Shown in pieces: positions 53,878 to 62,704 of a stretch of 64,000 nucleotides of DNA. Origin of the DNA: Atopomonas hussainii (GTDB lineage: Bacteria > Pseudomonadota > Gammaproteobacteria > Pseudomonadales > Pseudomonadaceae); contig NZ_FOAS01000017.1 in the NCBI RefSeq assembly GCF_900109735.1, positions 1 through 64,000 of the forward strand, in the 5' to 3' direction. The notes under the pieces are model-generated. The model ran no database searches. It saw only the letters and a list, made by a program, of their open reading frames with translations, and was not told the DNA's origin. The number at the start of each line of letters is the position of its first letter. Within the stretch, counting starts at the first letter, position 1. Both the position numbers and the translations under genes were made by a program.

Positions 53878-55343
53878 CAGGCATGTTGATGGTGCAAGGC
53901 ACCACCTCCGACGCTGGCAAAAGCACCTTAGTCGCCGCGCTATGCCGTTGGGCCAAGCGCCAAGGCGTCAACGTAGCGCCGTTTAAACCGCAAAACATGG
54001 CGCTGAACAGCGCGGTTACCGAGGATGGCGGCGAAATTGGCCGCGCCCAAGCGGTGCAAGCGCAAGCCTGTGGCCTACCGCCGCACAGCGATATGAATCC
54101 GGTGCTGCTCAAGCCCAGCAGCGACATGGGCGCGCAAGTGATCATTCAAGGCCGCGTGCTCAATCAGCAAGACGCCGTCAGCTATCACGCCTACAAACCC
54201 AAGGCCATGCAGGCGGTGCTGGAGAGCTTTCAGCGCTTACGCCAGCAGCATGCCCTCGTCTTGGTGGAAGGCGCGGGCTCGCCGGCAGAAATCAATCTGC
54301 GTGACGGCGATATCGCCAACATGGGTTTTGCTGAAGCGGCGGACTGCCCGGTGATTGTGATTGCCGATATCGATCGTGGCGGCGTGTTTGCCCACTTGGT
54401 CGGCACCCTCGCGCTGTTGTCGCCCAGCGAGCAAGCACGAGTGAAAGGCTTTGTGATTAATCGCTTTCGCGGCGATATCGCCCTCTTACAACCCGGCCTC
54501 GATTGGCTGGAGGAGCGCACCGGCAAACCGGTACTCGGCGTGCTGCCCTACCTGCACGACTTGCACCTAGAAGCCGAGGACGCCATCGACAACCGCCAGC
54601 CGACGAAAACCAGCCAGCCGCTTAACGTGGTGGTGCCGGTGCTGCCGCGCATCAGCAACCATACGGATTTCGATCCGCTGCGCCTGCATCCGCAGGTCAA
54701 TCTACGCTTTATTGGCGCCGGCGAGCGCTTGCCGGCGGCCGATCTGATCATTCTGCCGGGCAGTAAAAACGTCCGCGCCGACTTAGCCCATCTGCGCCAG
54801 CAAGGCTGGGCCGACGACATCCAGCGCCACCTGCGTTACGGCGGCAAACTGCTAGGCATCTGCGGCGGTCTGCAAATGCTCGGGCAACGTATCGACGACC
54901 CCGACGGCTTAGAAGACCAGCCCGGCAGCTGCGCCGGTTTAGGCTGGCTAGCCCTGACCACCGAGCTAAAAGCGCATAAACAGCTACACCAAGTCAGCGG
55001 GCATCTAGCCGATGGCAGCGCCGTGAGCGGCTACGAAATTCACGCCGGCATCAGCCAAGGCTCTGCACTGGCCTCGCCGTTTGCCGTGTTAAGTGATGGC
55101 CGCACTGATGGTGCGCGCAGCGACGACGGGCAAATTCTCGCCACCTATCTGCACGGCTGCTTTGAGCAGCCCAGCGCCCTCACCAGCCTGCTCAACTGGG
55201 CAGGCTTGGCGCAGCCTGCGGCCTTCGACTACCACGCCCTGCGCGAAGCCGACCTCGAGCGCTTGGCCGATTTGGTCGAGCAGCATTTAGACCAAGCTAC
55301 ACTGCGAAGTATCTGTGGCATTGAGGCAAAGCCCCATGCATGA
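53874..55343 (+). CDS. cobQ: Cobyric acid synthase
   Basis: A 489-residue glutamine amidotransferase that amidates four side chains of adenosylcobyrinic diamide. It has an N-terminal P-loop-like [37 protein letters not shown] and [13 protein letters not shown]. The C-terminal amidotransferase domain has the catalytic Cys in [12 protein letters not shown] and a late His in TYLHG. The length is normal. The ATG overlaps the bluB stop. Confidence 0.95.
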   Translation: MTGMLMVQGTTSDAGKSTLVAALCRWAKRQGVNVAPFKPQNMALNSAVTEDGGEIGRAQAVQAQACGLPPHSDMNPVLLKPSSDMGAQVIIQGRVLNQQDAVSYHAYKPKAMQAVLESFQRLRQQHALVLVEGAGSPAEINLRDGDIANMGFAEAADCPVIVIADIDRGGVFAHLVGTLALLSPSEQARVKGFVINRFRGDIALLQPGLDWLEERTGKPVLGVLPYLHDLHLEAEDAIDNRQPTKTSQPLNVVVPVLPRISNHTDFDPLRLHPQVNLRFIGAGERLPAADLIILPGSKNVRADLAHLRQQGWADDIQRHLRYGGKLLGICGGLQMLGQRIDDPDGLEDQPGSCAGLGWLALTTELKAHKQLHQVSGHLADGSAVSGYEIHAGISQGSALASPFAVLSDGRTDGARSDDGQILATYLHGCFEQPSALTSLLNWAGLAQPAAFDYHALREADLERLADLVEQHLDQATLRSICGIEAKPHA

Positions 55344-55863
55344 GCTGATTCTGGGCGGTGCACGCTCAGGCAAAAGCCGCTTGGCCGAGCAGCGTGCCCG
55401 CGCCTCTAACCGGCGCGTGCTCACCATCGCCACCGCACAAGCACTGGACGAAGAAATGGCTGCGCGCATCGCCAAACACCGCGCCGACCGCCCCGCCGAT
55501 TGGCCGGTGATCGAAGAGCCGCTGGCCTTGGCCGAGGCGCTTAACCAAGCCTGCGCCGCCGACACCTGCGTGATTGTCGACTGCCTCACTCTGTGGCTCA
55601 GTAATCTGCTGCTGCAAGACAACCCGCAGCGCTTGCAGCAAGAAGTCGATGCCCTGCTCGCTGGCATCAGCACGCTGCCGGGGCAGGTGCTATTAGTCAG
55701 TAACGAAACCGGCTTAGGGGTTATCCCCATGGGCCAGCTGAGCCGCGATTTTGTTGACCAAGCCGGCTGGCTGCACCAAGCCCTTGCCGAGCGTTGCCAG
55801 CGCGTGACTTTTTGCGTAGCCGGGCTGACCATGACCTTAAAACCCAGCAAGGATCACCCATGA
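55336..55863 (+). CDS. cobU: Adenosylcobinamide kinase/guanylyltransferase
   Basis: A 175-residue bifunctional enzyme (called CobP in Pseudomonas naming) that phosphorylates adenosylcobinamide and adds GMP. The P-loop [12 protein letters not shown] is at residues 6-17, then [11 protein letters not shown] and [11 protein letters not shown]. The start at 55336 (MHELILGG) overlaps cobQ by eight bases. A longer frame is unlikely. Confidence 0.94.
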   Translation: MHELILGGARSGKSRLAEQRARASNRRVLTIATAQALDEEMAARIAKHRADRPADWPVIEEPLALAEALNQACAADTCVIVDCLTLWLSNLLLQDNPQRLQQEVDALLAGISTLPGQVLLVSNETGLGVIPMGQLSRDFVDQAGWLHQALAERCQRVTFCVAGLTMTLKPSKDHP

Positions 55864-56909
55864 ACGACTGGCTGTTCGATGACTGCGCCGACCCCAACGA
55901 AGAGGTGCGCCAGCAAGCCATCGCCCATCAACGTCAGCTGACCAAACCGGCTGGCAGTTTGGCCGAGCTGGAAGACATCGCCATTCGCCTCGCGGCCTTG
56001 CAAGGACACCCCGACCCGCAACTGGAGCGTCTGTGGATCTGTGTGTTTGCCGGCGATCACGGGGTGATGGAAGAAAACGTCTCGGCCTATCCACAAAGCG
56101 TGACCGCGGAAATGCTGCGCAACTTTGCTAGCGGCGGCGCGGCCATCAGCGTGCTCGCCCGCGGTTTAAACGCCCCGCTGGAAGTGATCAACTTAGGCTG
56201 CGTGCAAGACCCGCCCGCCATCGACGGCGTCACTCACCTAGCCCTCGGCCCCGGCACCGCTAATTTGGCCAAACACCCGGCCATGACCCGCCAGCAACTC
56301 AGCGCCGCGCTCGCCGCCGGACGCGACAGCGTTGAGCGCGCCTTAGGCGCCGGCACGCAGCTGTATATCGGCGGCGAAATGGGCATCGGCAACAGCACCG
56401 CCGCCGCCGCACTGGCCAGCGCGCTGCTGAGCATGGACCCCGCGCGCCTCACCGGCCCCGGCACCGGATTAAACACCGCTGGGGTCAGCCATAAAGTCAC
56501 GGTCATTCAACAGGCGCTCAGCCTGCATGCCGAGCACTTGAACAATCCGCTGAACTGCCTGCGCTACTTAGGCGGCTTCGAGGTTGCTGCCTTAGTGGGC
56601 GCCTACATTGCTTGTGCGCAAGCCGGCATTGCCGTGCTGGTCGATGGTTTTATCTGCTCCAGTGCAGCCTTATGCGCAGCACGAATTAACCCCGCCTGCG
56701 GCGACTGGCTGTTCTTTGCCCACCAAAGTGCCGAGCCGGGACACAAGCTGCTGCTGCAAGCGCTGGATGCCAAGCCACTGCTGAAACTCAACCTGCGCTT
56801 GGGCGAAGGCTCCGGTGCGGCATTGGCCACCCCGCTGATGCAGCAAGCCGTTGCCTTGCACAACCAGATGGCGACCTTTAGCAGCGCCGGCGTAAGCGAC
56901 AAACACTGA
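55860..56909 (+). CDS. cobT: Nicotinate-nucleotide-dimethylbenzimidazole phosphoribosyltransferase
   Basis: A 349-residue enzyme that activates DMB to alpha-ribazole phosphate. Seen are [48 protein letters not shown] and the catalytic Glu region near the end ([11 protein letters not shown]). It overlaps cobU by four bases (ATGA), with AAGGA upstream. It uses the product of BluB, so lower-ligand synthesis and activation are in one operon. Confidence 0.95.
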   Translation: MNDWLFDDCADPNEEVRQQAIAHQRQLTKPAGSLAELEDIAIRLAALQGHPDPQLERLWICVFAGDHGVMEENVSAYPQSVTAEMLRNFASGGAAISVLARGLNAPLEVINLGCVQDPPAIDGVTHLALGPGTANLAKHPAMTRQQLSAALAAGRDSVERALGAGTQLYIGGEMGIGNSTAAAALASALLSMDPARLTGPGTGLNTAGVSHKVTVIQQALSLHAEHLNNPLNCLRYLGGFEVAALVGAYIACAQAGIAVLVDGFICSSAALCAARINPACGDWLFFAHQSAEPGHKLLLQALDAKPLLKLNLRLGEGSGAALATPLMQQAVALHNQMATFSSAGVSDKH

Positions 56910-57469
56910 TGCCGCTCTACGCCCTGCGCCACGGCGCCACGCCCACCGGCGGCTTTCGTGGTCGCTTAGATGACGAGCTGACTGCCGAAGGCTGGGCGCA
57001 GATGCACGCAGGCCTTACAGATGCGCCCGCGTGGCAAGCCATCGTCAGCTCGCCCTTAAAACGCTGTCGGTTATTTGCCGAACAACTGGCCAGCCAGCTC
57101 GACTTACCCCTAACGCTGGATGAGCAACTGCGCGAGCTGGACTTCGGCCAGTGGGAAGGCCGCAGCGCCAGCGACTTGCTGGCCGACCCAGCGCAAGCCG
57201 ATGCACTGAGCCGCTTCTGGCAAGACCCGTATCAGCACCCGCCCAGCGGCGGGGAAAACCTGCACGCCTTTGAGCAACGGGTGATGGATGCTTGGCAGCG
57301 GCACTCACAGATAGCACACCAGCACACCGTGTTATTGGTCTGCCACGCGGGGGTTATTCGCCAGTTACTGCGCCTTGCCAAGCGCGAGCCGCGCAGCGCT
57401 CTGATGCAAGCGATGGTCGAACATGGCAGTCTGCATGCCATCCCTTTATTTGCGCCGCACAGTCACTGA
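56909..57469 (+). CDS. cobC: Alpha-ribazole phosphatase (histidine phosphatase family)
   Basis: A 186-residue phosphatase with the catalytic RHGAT near the N-terminus, ELDFGQWEGRSASDLL in the middle and CHAGVIRQLLRL (second His) near the C-terminus. It removes phosphate from alpha-ribazole 5'-phosphate or from the cobalamin phosphate. Its ATG overlaps the cobT stop by one base. It is not the Pseudomonas CobC aminotransferase, which is absent from this cluster. Confidence 0.88.
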   Translation: MPLYALRHGATPTGGFRGRLDDELTAEGWAQMHAGLTDAPAWQAIVSSPLKRCRLFAEQLASQLDLPLTLDEQLRELDFGQWEGRSASDLLADPAQADALSRFWQDPYQHPPSGGENLHAFEQRVMDAWQRHSQIAHQHTVLLVCHAGVIRQLLRLAKREPRSALMQAMVEHGSLHAIPLFAPHSH

Positions 57470-57478
57470 GGAGCCCGC

Positions 57479-58213
57479 ATGCGTCCCGCGTTGATCGCCC
57501 TGCAATTTCTGACCCTGCTACCGATCAAACTGAGCAGCCCGCCCACCCTGCGTGAGCAAGGCTACTCGCTGGCGTTTTACCCGTGGGTAGGCCTGCTGCT
57601 CGGCGCCTTGCTGTGCCTGCTACTAAGCCTCGTCAGTGACAGCAGCCCAGCGCTGCAAGCCGGTTTATTGCTGACAGCCTGGGTCGTGCTGACGGGCGGC
57701 CTGCACCTAGACGGCCTAGCCGACAGCGCCGATGGCTGGCTGGGCGGCTTAGGCAATCGTGAGCGCACCCTAGAGATCATGCGTGACCCGCGCTGCGGCT
57801 CGGTCGCGGTGATCACTTTAGTGCTGGTTTTGCTGCTCAAATGGCTAGCGCTGTGGAGCTTGCTGGAGGGCAGCCTGCCGCTCTGGCCAGTGCTGCTGGC
57901 GGTACCGCTACTGAGCCGCGCCAGCCTACCGCTGCTGCTACTCAATACCCCTAACGCACGGCCGGATGGCTTGGCCGATCAACTGCGCCGCAACGCCCCG
58001 GCGGCCTTGTGCCGAGTCAGCGCCTACGCCGGCTTAGTGATGGCTGTAGCGCTACTGTTTGGCGCCTGGCTGGCGCTGGCCATGACAGCCCTGCTGGCGT
58101 GGTTGCTGCTGCGCAGCATGCAGCGCCGCCTAGGCGGCGTGACTGGCGACACTGCCGGCGCATGGGTCGAGCTGATCGAATGCACCCTGCTGCTCGGTTT
58201 GGCGCTGGCGTAA
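57479..58213 (+). CDS. cobS: Adenosylcobinamide-GDP ribazoletransferase
   Basis: A 244-residue inner-membrane enzyme (CobV in Pseudomonas naming) that joins adenosylcobinamide-GDP and alpha-ribazole to form cobalamin. The motif GGLHLDGLADSADGWLGG is at about residues 75-92, followed by MRDPRCGSVAV. It has about six membrane segments. TGAGGAG precedes the ATG, nine bases after cobC. It is the last gene of the cob operon. Confidence 0.94.
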   Translation: MRPALIALQFLTLLPIKLSSPPTLREQGYSLAFYPWVGLLLGALLCLLLSLVSDSSPALQAGLLLTAWVVLTGGLHLDGLADSADGWLGGLGNRERTLEIMRDPRCGSVAVITLVLVLLLKWLALWSLLEGSLPLWPVLLAVPLLSRASLPLLLLNTPNARPDGLADQLRRNAPAALCRVSAYAGLVMAVALLFGAWLALAMTALLAWLLLRSMQRRLGGVTGDTAGAWVELIECTLLLGLALA

Positions 58214-58271
58214 CACGACAAGCTCGACGGCAACTTCTACACTCATGCCATGCACTCGGTAGGTTTTGCGC

Positions 58272-59147
58272 ATGCCAAGGTTTCGGCGTTACACCACGAT
58301 TGCGGTAAGGATGCTTGCGCTGTGCTGCTTACTGCTGCCACCTCAGCTCATGGCCGAAGAGCATGAGCTGCCCTTGCTGGTGCCTGACCTTCCCCCCAGC
58401 GAGCGCACCCTCGACCCCGATTTTTTTGTTCAGCTCATCCACCTGCTGCAAACGCAGGTTAGCCATCGTGTGCTGCAAGGCAGTGCCGAGCCGGTCAGCC
58501 GCTTACTGCAACGCTTAGAAGCCGGCGAAGACGCCTGCGTACTAGGCCTACTACGCAGCCCGCAACGCGACCAATATGCCCAGTTCGTACCCGTTGCGCC
58601 CCTCTTGCCTATGCAAGCGGTGATCCGCAAAAACGAGCAAAGCACCTTGGTTGGCTCACCAGAAGACTGGCCCATCAGCATACAAACGCTGCTCGATAAT
58701 CCCGACCTGCACGGCGTGCTGATTGAGCGGGTGTACACCCCTGCACTCCAGCAGGCGCTGTCAGACGCCCAAGCCACGGTGGAATTCATCGGCGGCGCGG
58801 CCAGCAGTCAGCGGGTTTTAGCCATGCTGGAACGCCAACGTGGCGACTTCACCTTAGAGTTTCCCGCCGTGCTGCAACGCCACTACCCCACAGCCCAACA
58901 ACAGCCCTTTATCAGCGTGCCGCTGCAAGAAGCCCGCGAGCTGATCGAACTGGGGCTGTATTGCCCGCGCAGCACTTGGGGTAGCTACAGCGCCGACGCA
59001 CTCATGCAGGCCTCTGCGCAGCTGGCCCGCGAGCCCGCTGCGATTATCCGCTTGGTCAAACAGGCCCACGGCCGCTATCTCCACACTGACGACCTAGCAC
59101 AGGTAAAACGCTACTTTGCTGCCCGCCGGCAGACGCCCGCGGATTGA
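58272..59147 (+). CDS. Periplasmic solute-binding-like protein (possibly TIGR02285 family)
   Basis: A 291-residue protein with a signal peptide (hydrophobic core LALCCLLLPPQL, cleavage near LMA). The rest reads as a type 2 periplasmic binding fold, with two alternating halves and a central DAQATVEFIGGAASSQRVLAML stretch that is typical of amino-acid-binding-like proteins. It may belong to TIGR02285. No transporter genes are adjacent, so it may have a sensory or accessory role. The start at 58272 is chosen over a TTG two codons upstream. Confidence 0.65.
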   Translation: MPRFRRYTTIAVRMLALCCLLLPPQLMAEEHELPLLVPDLPPSERTLDPDFFVQLIHLLQTQVSHRVLQGSAEPVSRLLQRLEAGEDACVLGLLRSPQRDQYAQFVPVAPLLPMQAVIRKNEQSTLVGSPEDWPISIQTLLDNPDLHGVLIERVYTPALQQALSDAQATVEFIGGAASSQRVLAMLERQRGDFTLEFPAVLQRHYPTAQQQPFISVPLQEARELIELGLYCPRSTWGSYSADALMQASAQLAREPAAIIRLVKQAHGRYLHTDDLAQVKRYFAARRQTPAD

Positions 59148-59201
59148 GCCAAACCGGCTGCTCTGTTAGCCTGCCGGCCTGTTTTAGCGAGACACAGCAC
59201 C

Positions 59202-59456
59202 ATGGCACGCAAGAAGACCAGCCCCGACTTTGAAACGGCTCTGAGCGAGCTGCAAACCCTCGTCACGCAACTAGAAAGCGGCGAGCTGAGTCTGGAAGCC
59301 TCGCTGGCGGCCTTCGAACAAGGCGTGCGCTTAACCCGCGACTGCCAAAGCGCCCTCAGCCAAGCCGAGCAGAAAGTCAAAATTCTGCTGGAGCGCGACG
59401 GCGAGCTAAGCGAAGCCGATCTCGACACCGGCGCAGACGCAGGCCACGAGGCATGA
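59202..59456 (+). CDS. xseB: Exodeoxyribonuclease VII small subunit
   Basis: An 84-residue protein with the XseB core [33 protein letters not shown] and [12 protein letters not shown] in pattern. It forms ExoVII with XseA, which is not in this window. It overlaps ispA by four bases (ATGA). The xseB-ispA-dxs order is typical of gammaproteobacteria. Confidence 0.95.
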   Translation: MARKKTSPDFETALSELQTLVTQLESGELSLEASLAAFEQGVRLTRDCQSALSQAEQKVKILLERDGELSEADLDTGADAGHEA

Positions 59457-60340
59457 TCGACGCCTACCTAGCGCGCTGCCGCGAACGCCTGCAACCACAA
59501 CTCAAAAGACTTTTCCAAGCCCCACTGCCCAGCCTTGAGCGCCTCTACAGCGCCATGGATTACAGCGTCAGCAATGGTGGCAAACGCGTGCGCCCGCTGC
59601 TCGCCTACGCCAGTTGCGAAGCCTTAGGTGGCAGCATGGAGCAAGCCGACGCCGCCGCCAGTGCGGTCGAGCTGATTCACGCCTACTCGCTGGTGCACGA
59701 TGATTTACCGGCGATGGACGACGACGACCTGCGCCGCGGCCAGCCGACCTGCCATATCGCCTTTGATGAAGCCACCGCCATCTTGGCCGGTGACGCCCTG
59801 CAAGCGCTGGCTTTCGAGCTATTAAGCGACGCCGCACGCAATCCACTGAGCGCCGAGCTGCGTCTGCAAATGACCTTAGAGCTAGCCCGCGCCGCAGGCC
59901 CAGCCGGCATGGTCGGCGGTCAAGCGATTGACCTGGCCGCTGTCGGCCATAAGCTCAACCAAGCCGCGCTGGAGCAAATGCACCGGCACAAGACCGGCGC
60001 CTTAATCGTCGCCAGCGTACGTCTTGGCGCACTGGCCAGCACTCAGGCCGACAGCCGCGCACTCGCCGCACTGACCCGCTACGCCGAGGCCATCGGCCTA
60101 GCCTTTCAAGTGCAGGACGACATCCTCGATATCGAAAGCGATACCGCCACGCTGGGCAAACAGCAAGGCGCCGATATCGCCCGCGACAAACCCACCTACC
60201 CAGCGTTGTTAGGCTTAGACGCCGCCAAGGCCTACGCCCGCGAGCTGGAAGCACAGGCACTGGCCACACTGGCCGATTTCGACCAACGCGCCGAACCGCT
60301 GCGGGCACTGGCGCGCTATATCGTCAGTCGCCAACACTAG
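59453..60340 (+). CDS. ispA: Farnesyl diphosphate synthase
   Basis: A 295-residue prenyltransferase. The first Asp-rich motif is [10 protein letters not shown] (about 83-92) with the downstream RRG. The second is QDDILDIE (about 222). [11 protein letters not shown] and MVGGQAIDL are also seen. It condenses IPP with DMAPP and GPP to give FPP for undecaprenyl phosphate and quinones. Coupled to xseB; dxs follows after 112 bases. Confidence 0.95.
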   Translation: MIDAYLARCRERLQPQLKRLFQAPLPSLERLYSAMDYSVSNGGKRVRPLLAYASCEALGGSMEQADAAASAVELIHAYSLVHDDLPAMDDDDLRRGQPTCHIAFDEATAILAGDALQALAFELLSDAARNPLSAELRLQMTLELARAAGPAGMVGGQAIDLAAVGHKLNQAALEQMHRHKTGALIVASVRLGALASTQADSRALAALTRYAEAIGLAFQVQDDILDIESDTATLGKQQGADIARDKPTYPALLGLDAAKAYARELEAQALATLADFDQRAEPLRALARYIVSRQH

Positions 60341-60452
60341 CGCCTCCCCAAGCAAACGCTGTAATTACAAAGCCCCATGCGACGCAAGGCTTTGGCAGCC
60401 TGCCGGCATACGGTAAACTTGCGGGTCTTTGTTTGCCTGAGCTGTTTGTCTG

Positions 60453-62366
60453 ATGCCCAAGACGCTGCATGAAATCCCCCGCGAGCGCCCGCTAACGCCG
60501 TTATTAGACAACGCCAGCACGCCCGATCAACTGCGCCTCATCGGCGAAGACCAGCTGCCCGAATTGGCGCATCAGCTGCGCGAGTACCTGCTCTACAGCG
60601 TGGGGCAAACCGGCGGGCACTTCGGTGCCGGCCTTGGCGTGGTCGAGCTGACTATTGCCCTGCACTACGTCTTCAACACCCCCGAAGACCGCCTCGTGTG
60701 GGACGTCGGCCATCAGGCTTATCCGCATAAAATCCTCACTGGCCGTCGCGAACAGATGAGCACCCTGCGCCAGAAAGACGGCCTCGCCGCCTTCCCGCGT
60801 CGCAGCGAAAGCGCCTACGACACCTTTGGCGTTGGCCACAGCAGCACCAGCATCAGCGCCGCACTGGGTATGGCGATTGCCGCGCGCTTGCAAGGCTCAA
60901 GCCGCAAAAGCATTGCCGTGATTGGCGACGGCGCGCTCACCGCCGGCATGGCCTTTGAAGCACTTAACCATGCCTCGGACGTCAACGCCGACATGCTGGT
61001 GGTGCTCAACGACAATGACATGTCGATCTCGCGCAACGTCGGCGGCTTGTCGAATTACTTGGCCAAGCTGCTGTCCAGCTCGACCTACGCGCACCTGCGC
61101 GAAAACAGCAAAAAAGTCCTCTCGCGCCTGCCGCATGCGTGGGAGCTAGCGCGCAAAACCGAAGAGCACGCCAAAGGCATGCTGCTCTCCGGCACCTTAT
61201 TTGAAGAGCTGGGCTGGAACTATATCGGCCCCATCGACGGCCACGACCTGCCGACGCTAATCGCCACGCTGCGCAACATGCGCGACCTCAAAGGCCCGCA
61301 GTTCCTGCATATCGTGACGAAAAAAGGCAAAGGCTTCGCGCCGGCTGAAGCCGACCCGATTGGCTATCACGCCATCACCAAGCTGGAAAAACCCAACAGC
61401 GCGCCGAAAGCCCAAGGCGGGCCGAAGTACTCCAACGTATTCGGTCAGTGGCTGTGCGACATGGCTGCCGCCGACGAGCGCTTAGTGGGCATCACTCCGG
61501 CAATGAAAGAAGGCTCGGACCTGATCGCCTTTAGCGAGCAATACCCCGAGCGCTACTTTGACGTGGCGATTGCCGAACAACACGCCGTCACCCTCGCCGC
61601 CGGGCTTGCCTGCGAAGGCGCCAAGCCGGTGGTGGCGATTTATTCGACCTTCTTGCAGCGCGCTTACGATCAGCTGGTACATGACGTGGCGGTGCAAGAC
61701 CTCGATGTGCTGTTTGCCATCGACCGCGCCGGTTTAGTCGGCGAAGACGGCCCCACCCATGCGGGCAGTTTTGACCTGTCCTACCTGCGCTGCATCCCCG
61801 GCATGCTGCTGATGACCCCCAGCGACGAAAACGAGCTGCGTCAGATGCTCACCACCGGCCATCACTACCAAGGCCCAGCTGCGGTGCGCTACCCGCGCGG
61901 TACAGGCCCAGGCACGCCGATCAGCCAAGCCCTCGACAGTCTGCCGATTGGTAAAGGCGAAGTGCGCCGTCAGGGTAGCGACGTGGCTATCTTGGTCTTC
62001 GGTGTGCAGCTAGCCGATGCCCTGCAAGCAGCAGAAAATCTCAACGCTACTGTGGCCAACATGCGCTTTGTTAAACCGCTGGATGAAGCCTTAGTGCGCG
62101 AGCTGGCCAGCCAGCACCGCCTGCTCGTCACTGTGGAAGAGAACAGCATCATGGGTGGGGCCGGCAGTGCGGTGAGCGAATGCTTAGCCGCGGCCGGCAT
62201 CAGCATCCCGGTGCTGCATTTAGGCCTGCCGGATTATTACGTCGAACACGCTAAGCCCGCGCAAATGCTCGCCGAGTGCGGCCTAGACGCTCAAGGTATT
62301 CAGCGCGCCATCGAGCAGCGGCTGCCCATGATCACCGTCAACGGTGTTTCGCCGCTAAGCAAGTAA
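60453..62366 (+). CDS. dxs: 1-Deoxy-D-xylulose-5-phosphate synthase
   Basis: A 637-residue thiamine diphosphate enzyme, the first step of the MEP isoprenoid pathway. Motifs: [15 protein letters not shown], the ThDP motif [15 protein letters not shown] (about 158), [15 protein letters not shown], and [10 protein letters not shown]. The length is normal for the family. A terminator follows, so it is probably the last gene of the xseB-ispA-dxs unit. Confidence 0.97.
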   Translation: MPKTLHEIPRERPLTPLLDNASTPDQLRLIGEDQLPELAHQLREYLLYSVGQTGGHFGAGLGVVELTIALHYVFNTPEDRLVWDVGHQAYPHKILTGRREQMSTLRQKDGLAAFPRRSESAYDTFGVGHSSTSISAALGMAIAARLQGSSRKSIAVIGDGALTAGMAFEALNHASDVNADMLVVLNDNDMSISRNVGGLSNYLAKLLSSSTYAHLRENSKKVLSRLPHAWELARKTEEHAKGMLLSGTLFEELGWNYIGPIDGHDLPTLIATLRNMRDLKGPQFLHIVTKKGKGFAPAEADPIGYHAITKLEKPNSAPKAQGGPKYSNVFGQWLCDMAAADERLVGITPAMKEGSDLIAFSEQYPERYFDVAIAEQHAVTLAAGLACEGAKPVVAIYSTFLQRAYDQLVHDVAVQDLDVLFAIDRAGLVGEDGPTHAGSFDLSYLRCIPGMLLMTPSDENELRQMLTTGHHYQGPAAVRYPRGTGPGTPISQALDSLPIGKGEVRRQGSDVAILVFGVQLADALQAAENLNATVANMRFVKPLDEALVRELASQHRLLVTVEENSIMGGAGSAVSECLAAAGISIPVLHLGLPDYYVEHAKPAQMLAECGLDAQGIQRAIEQRLPMITVNGVSPLSK

Positions 62367-62384
62367 ACTCGCTTGCAAATTTCA

Positions 62385-62412
62385 GGCGCACGCTATACGG
62401 TGCGCCCCGTTT
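62385..62412 (+). terminator. dxs terminator
   Basis: A stem GGCGCAC / GTGCGCC with a loop of about eight bases, followed by CCCGTTTTA. It separates dxs from the riboswitch-btuB unit. Confidence 0.75.
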
Positions 62413-62417
62413 TATCG

Positions 62418-62600
62418 TTCAGGTGCCCAGCAACACTGGGTTAAACGGGAAGTCAGGTGCGCTTCATGCCAAGCCTGCGCTGCCCCCGCAACGGTAACCG
62501 ACCGCAGCACGCTGCAACCGCTTCGCAATAGCCACTGTGCCCTGCATGGGAAGGCGCGAATGTCGGGTCGGGAGCCCGGAAACCGGCCTGCACGATGCGA
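62418..62600 (+). ncRNA. Adenosylcobalamin riboswitch
   Basis: Conserved parts in order: AGGTGCCC (62421), GGTTAAACGGGAA, the B12 box AGCCTGCGCTGCCCCCGCAA (62472-62491) followed by CGGT, GCCACTG (62531 area), and GGGAAGGCG...GGAGCCCGGAAACC near the 3' end. It lies directly upstream of btuB and would repress it when adenosylcobalamin is plentiful. Confidence 0.93.
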
Positions 62601-62665
62601 TAGGTGTTGCGGAGGGCGATACCGTCAAGCGTGCTGCTCCCTGCTGCGCGTTTGCTCCTGCCCTT

Positions 62666-62693
62666 CTCAAAAGTCTTCTTCCCTGCTTTTGAG
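62666..62693 (+). promoter_or_regulatory. Possible expression platform: hairpin overlapping the btuB ribosome site
   Basis: CTCAAAAG (62666-62673) and CTTTTGAG (62686-62693) form an 8-bp stem with a 12-base loop. The last three bases of the stem are the first three of the btuB ribosome site GAGGA (62691-62695). It fits a riboswitch that blocks translation. Confidence 0.5.
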
Positions 62694-62704
62694 GATGTTC
62701 CATC

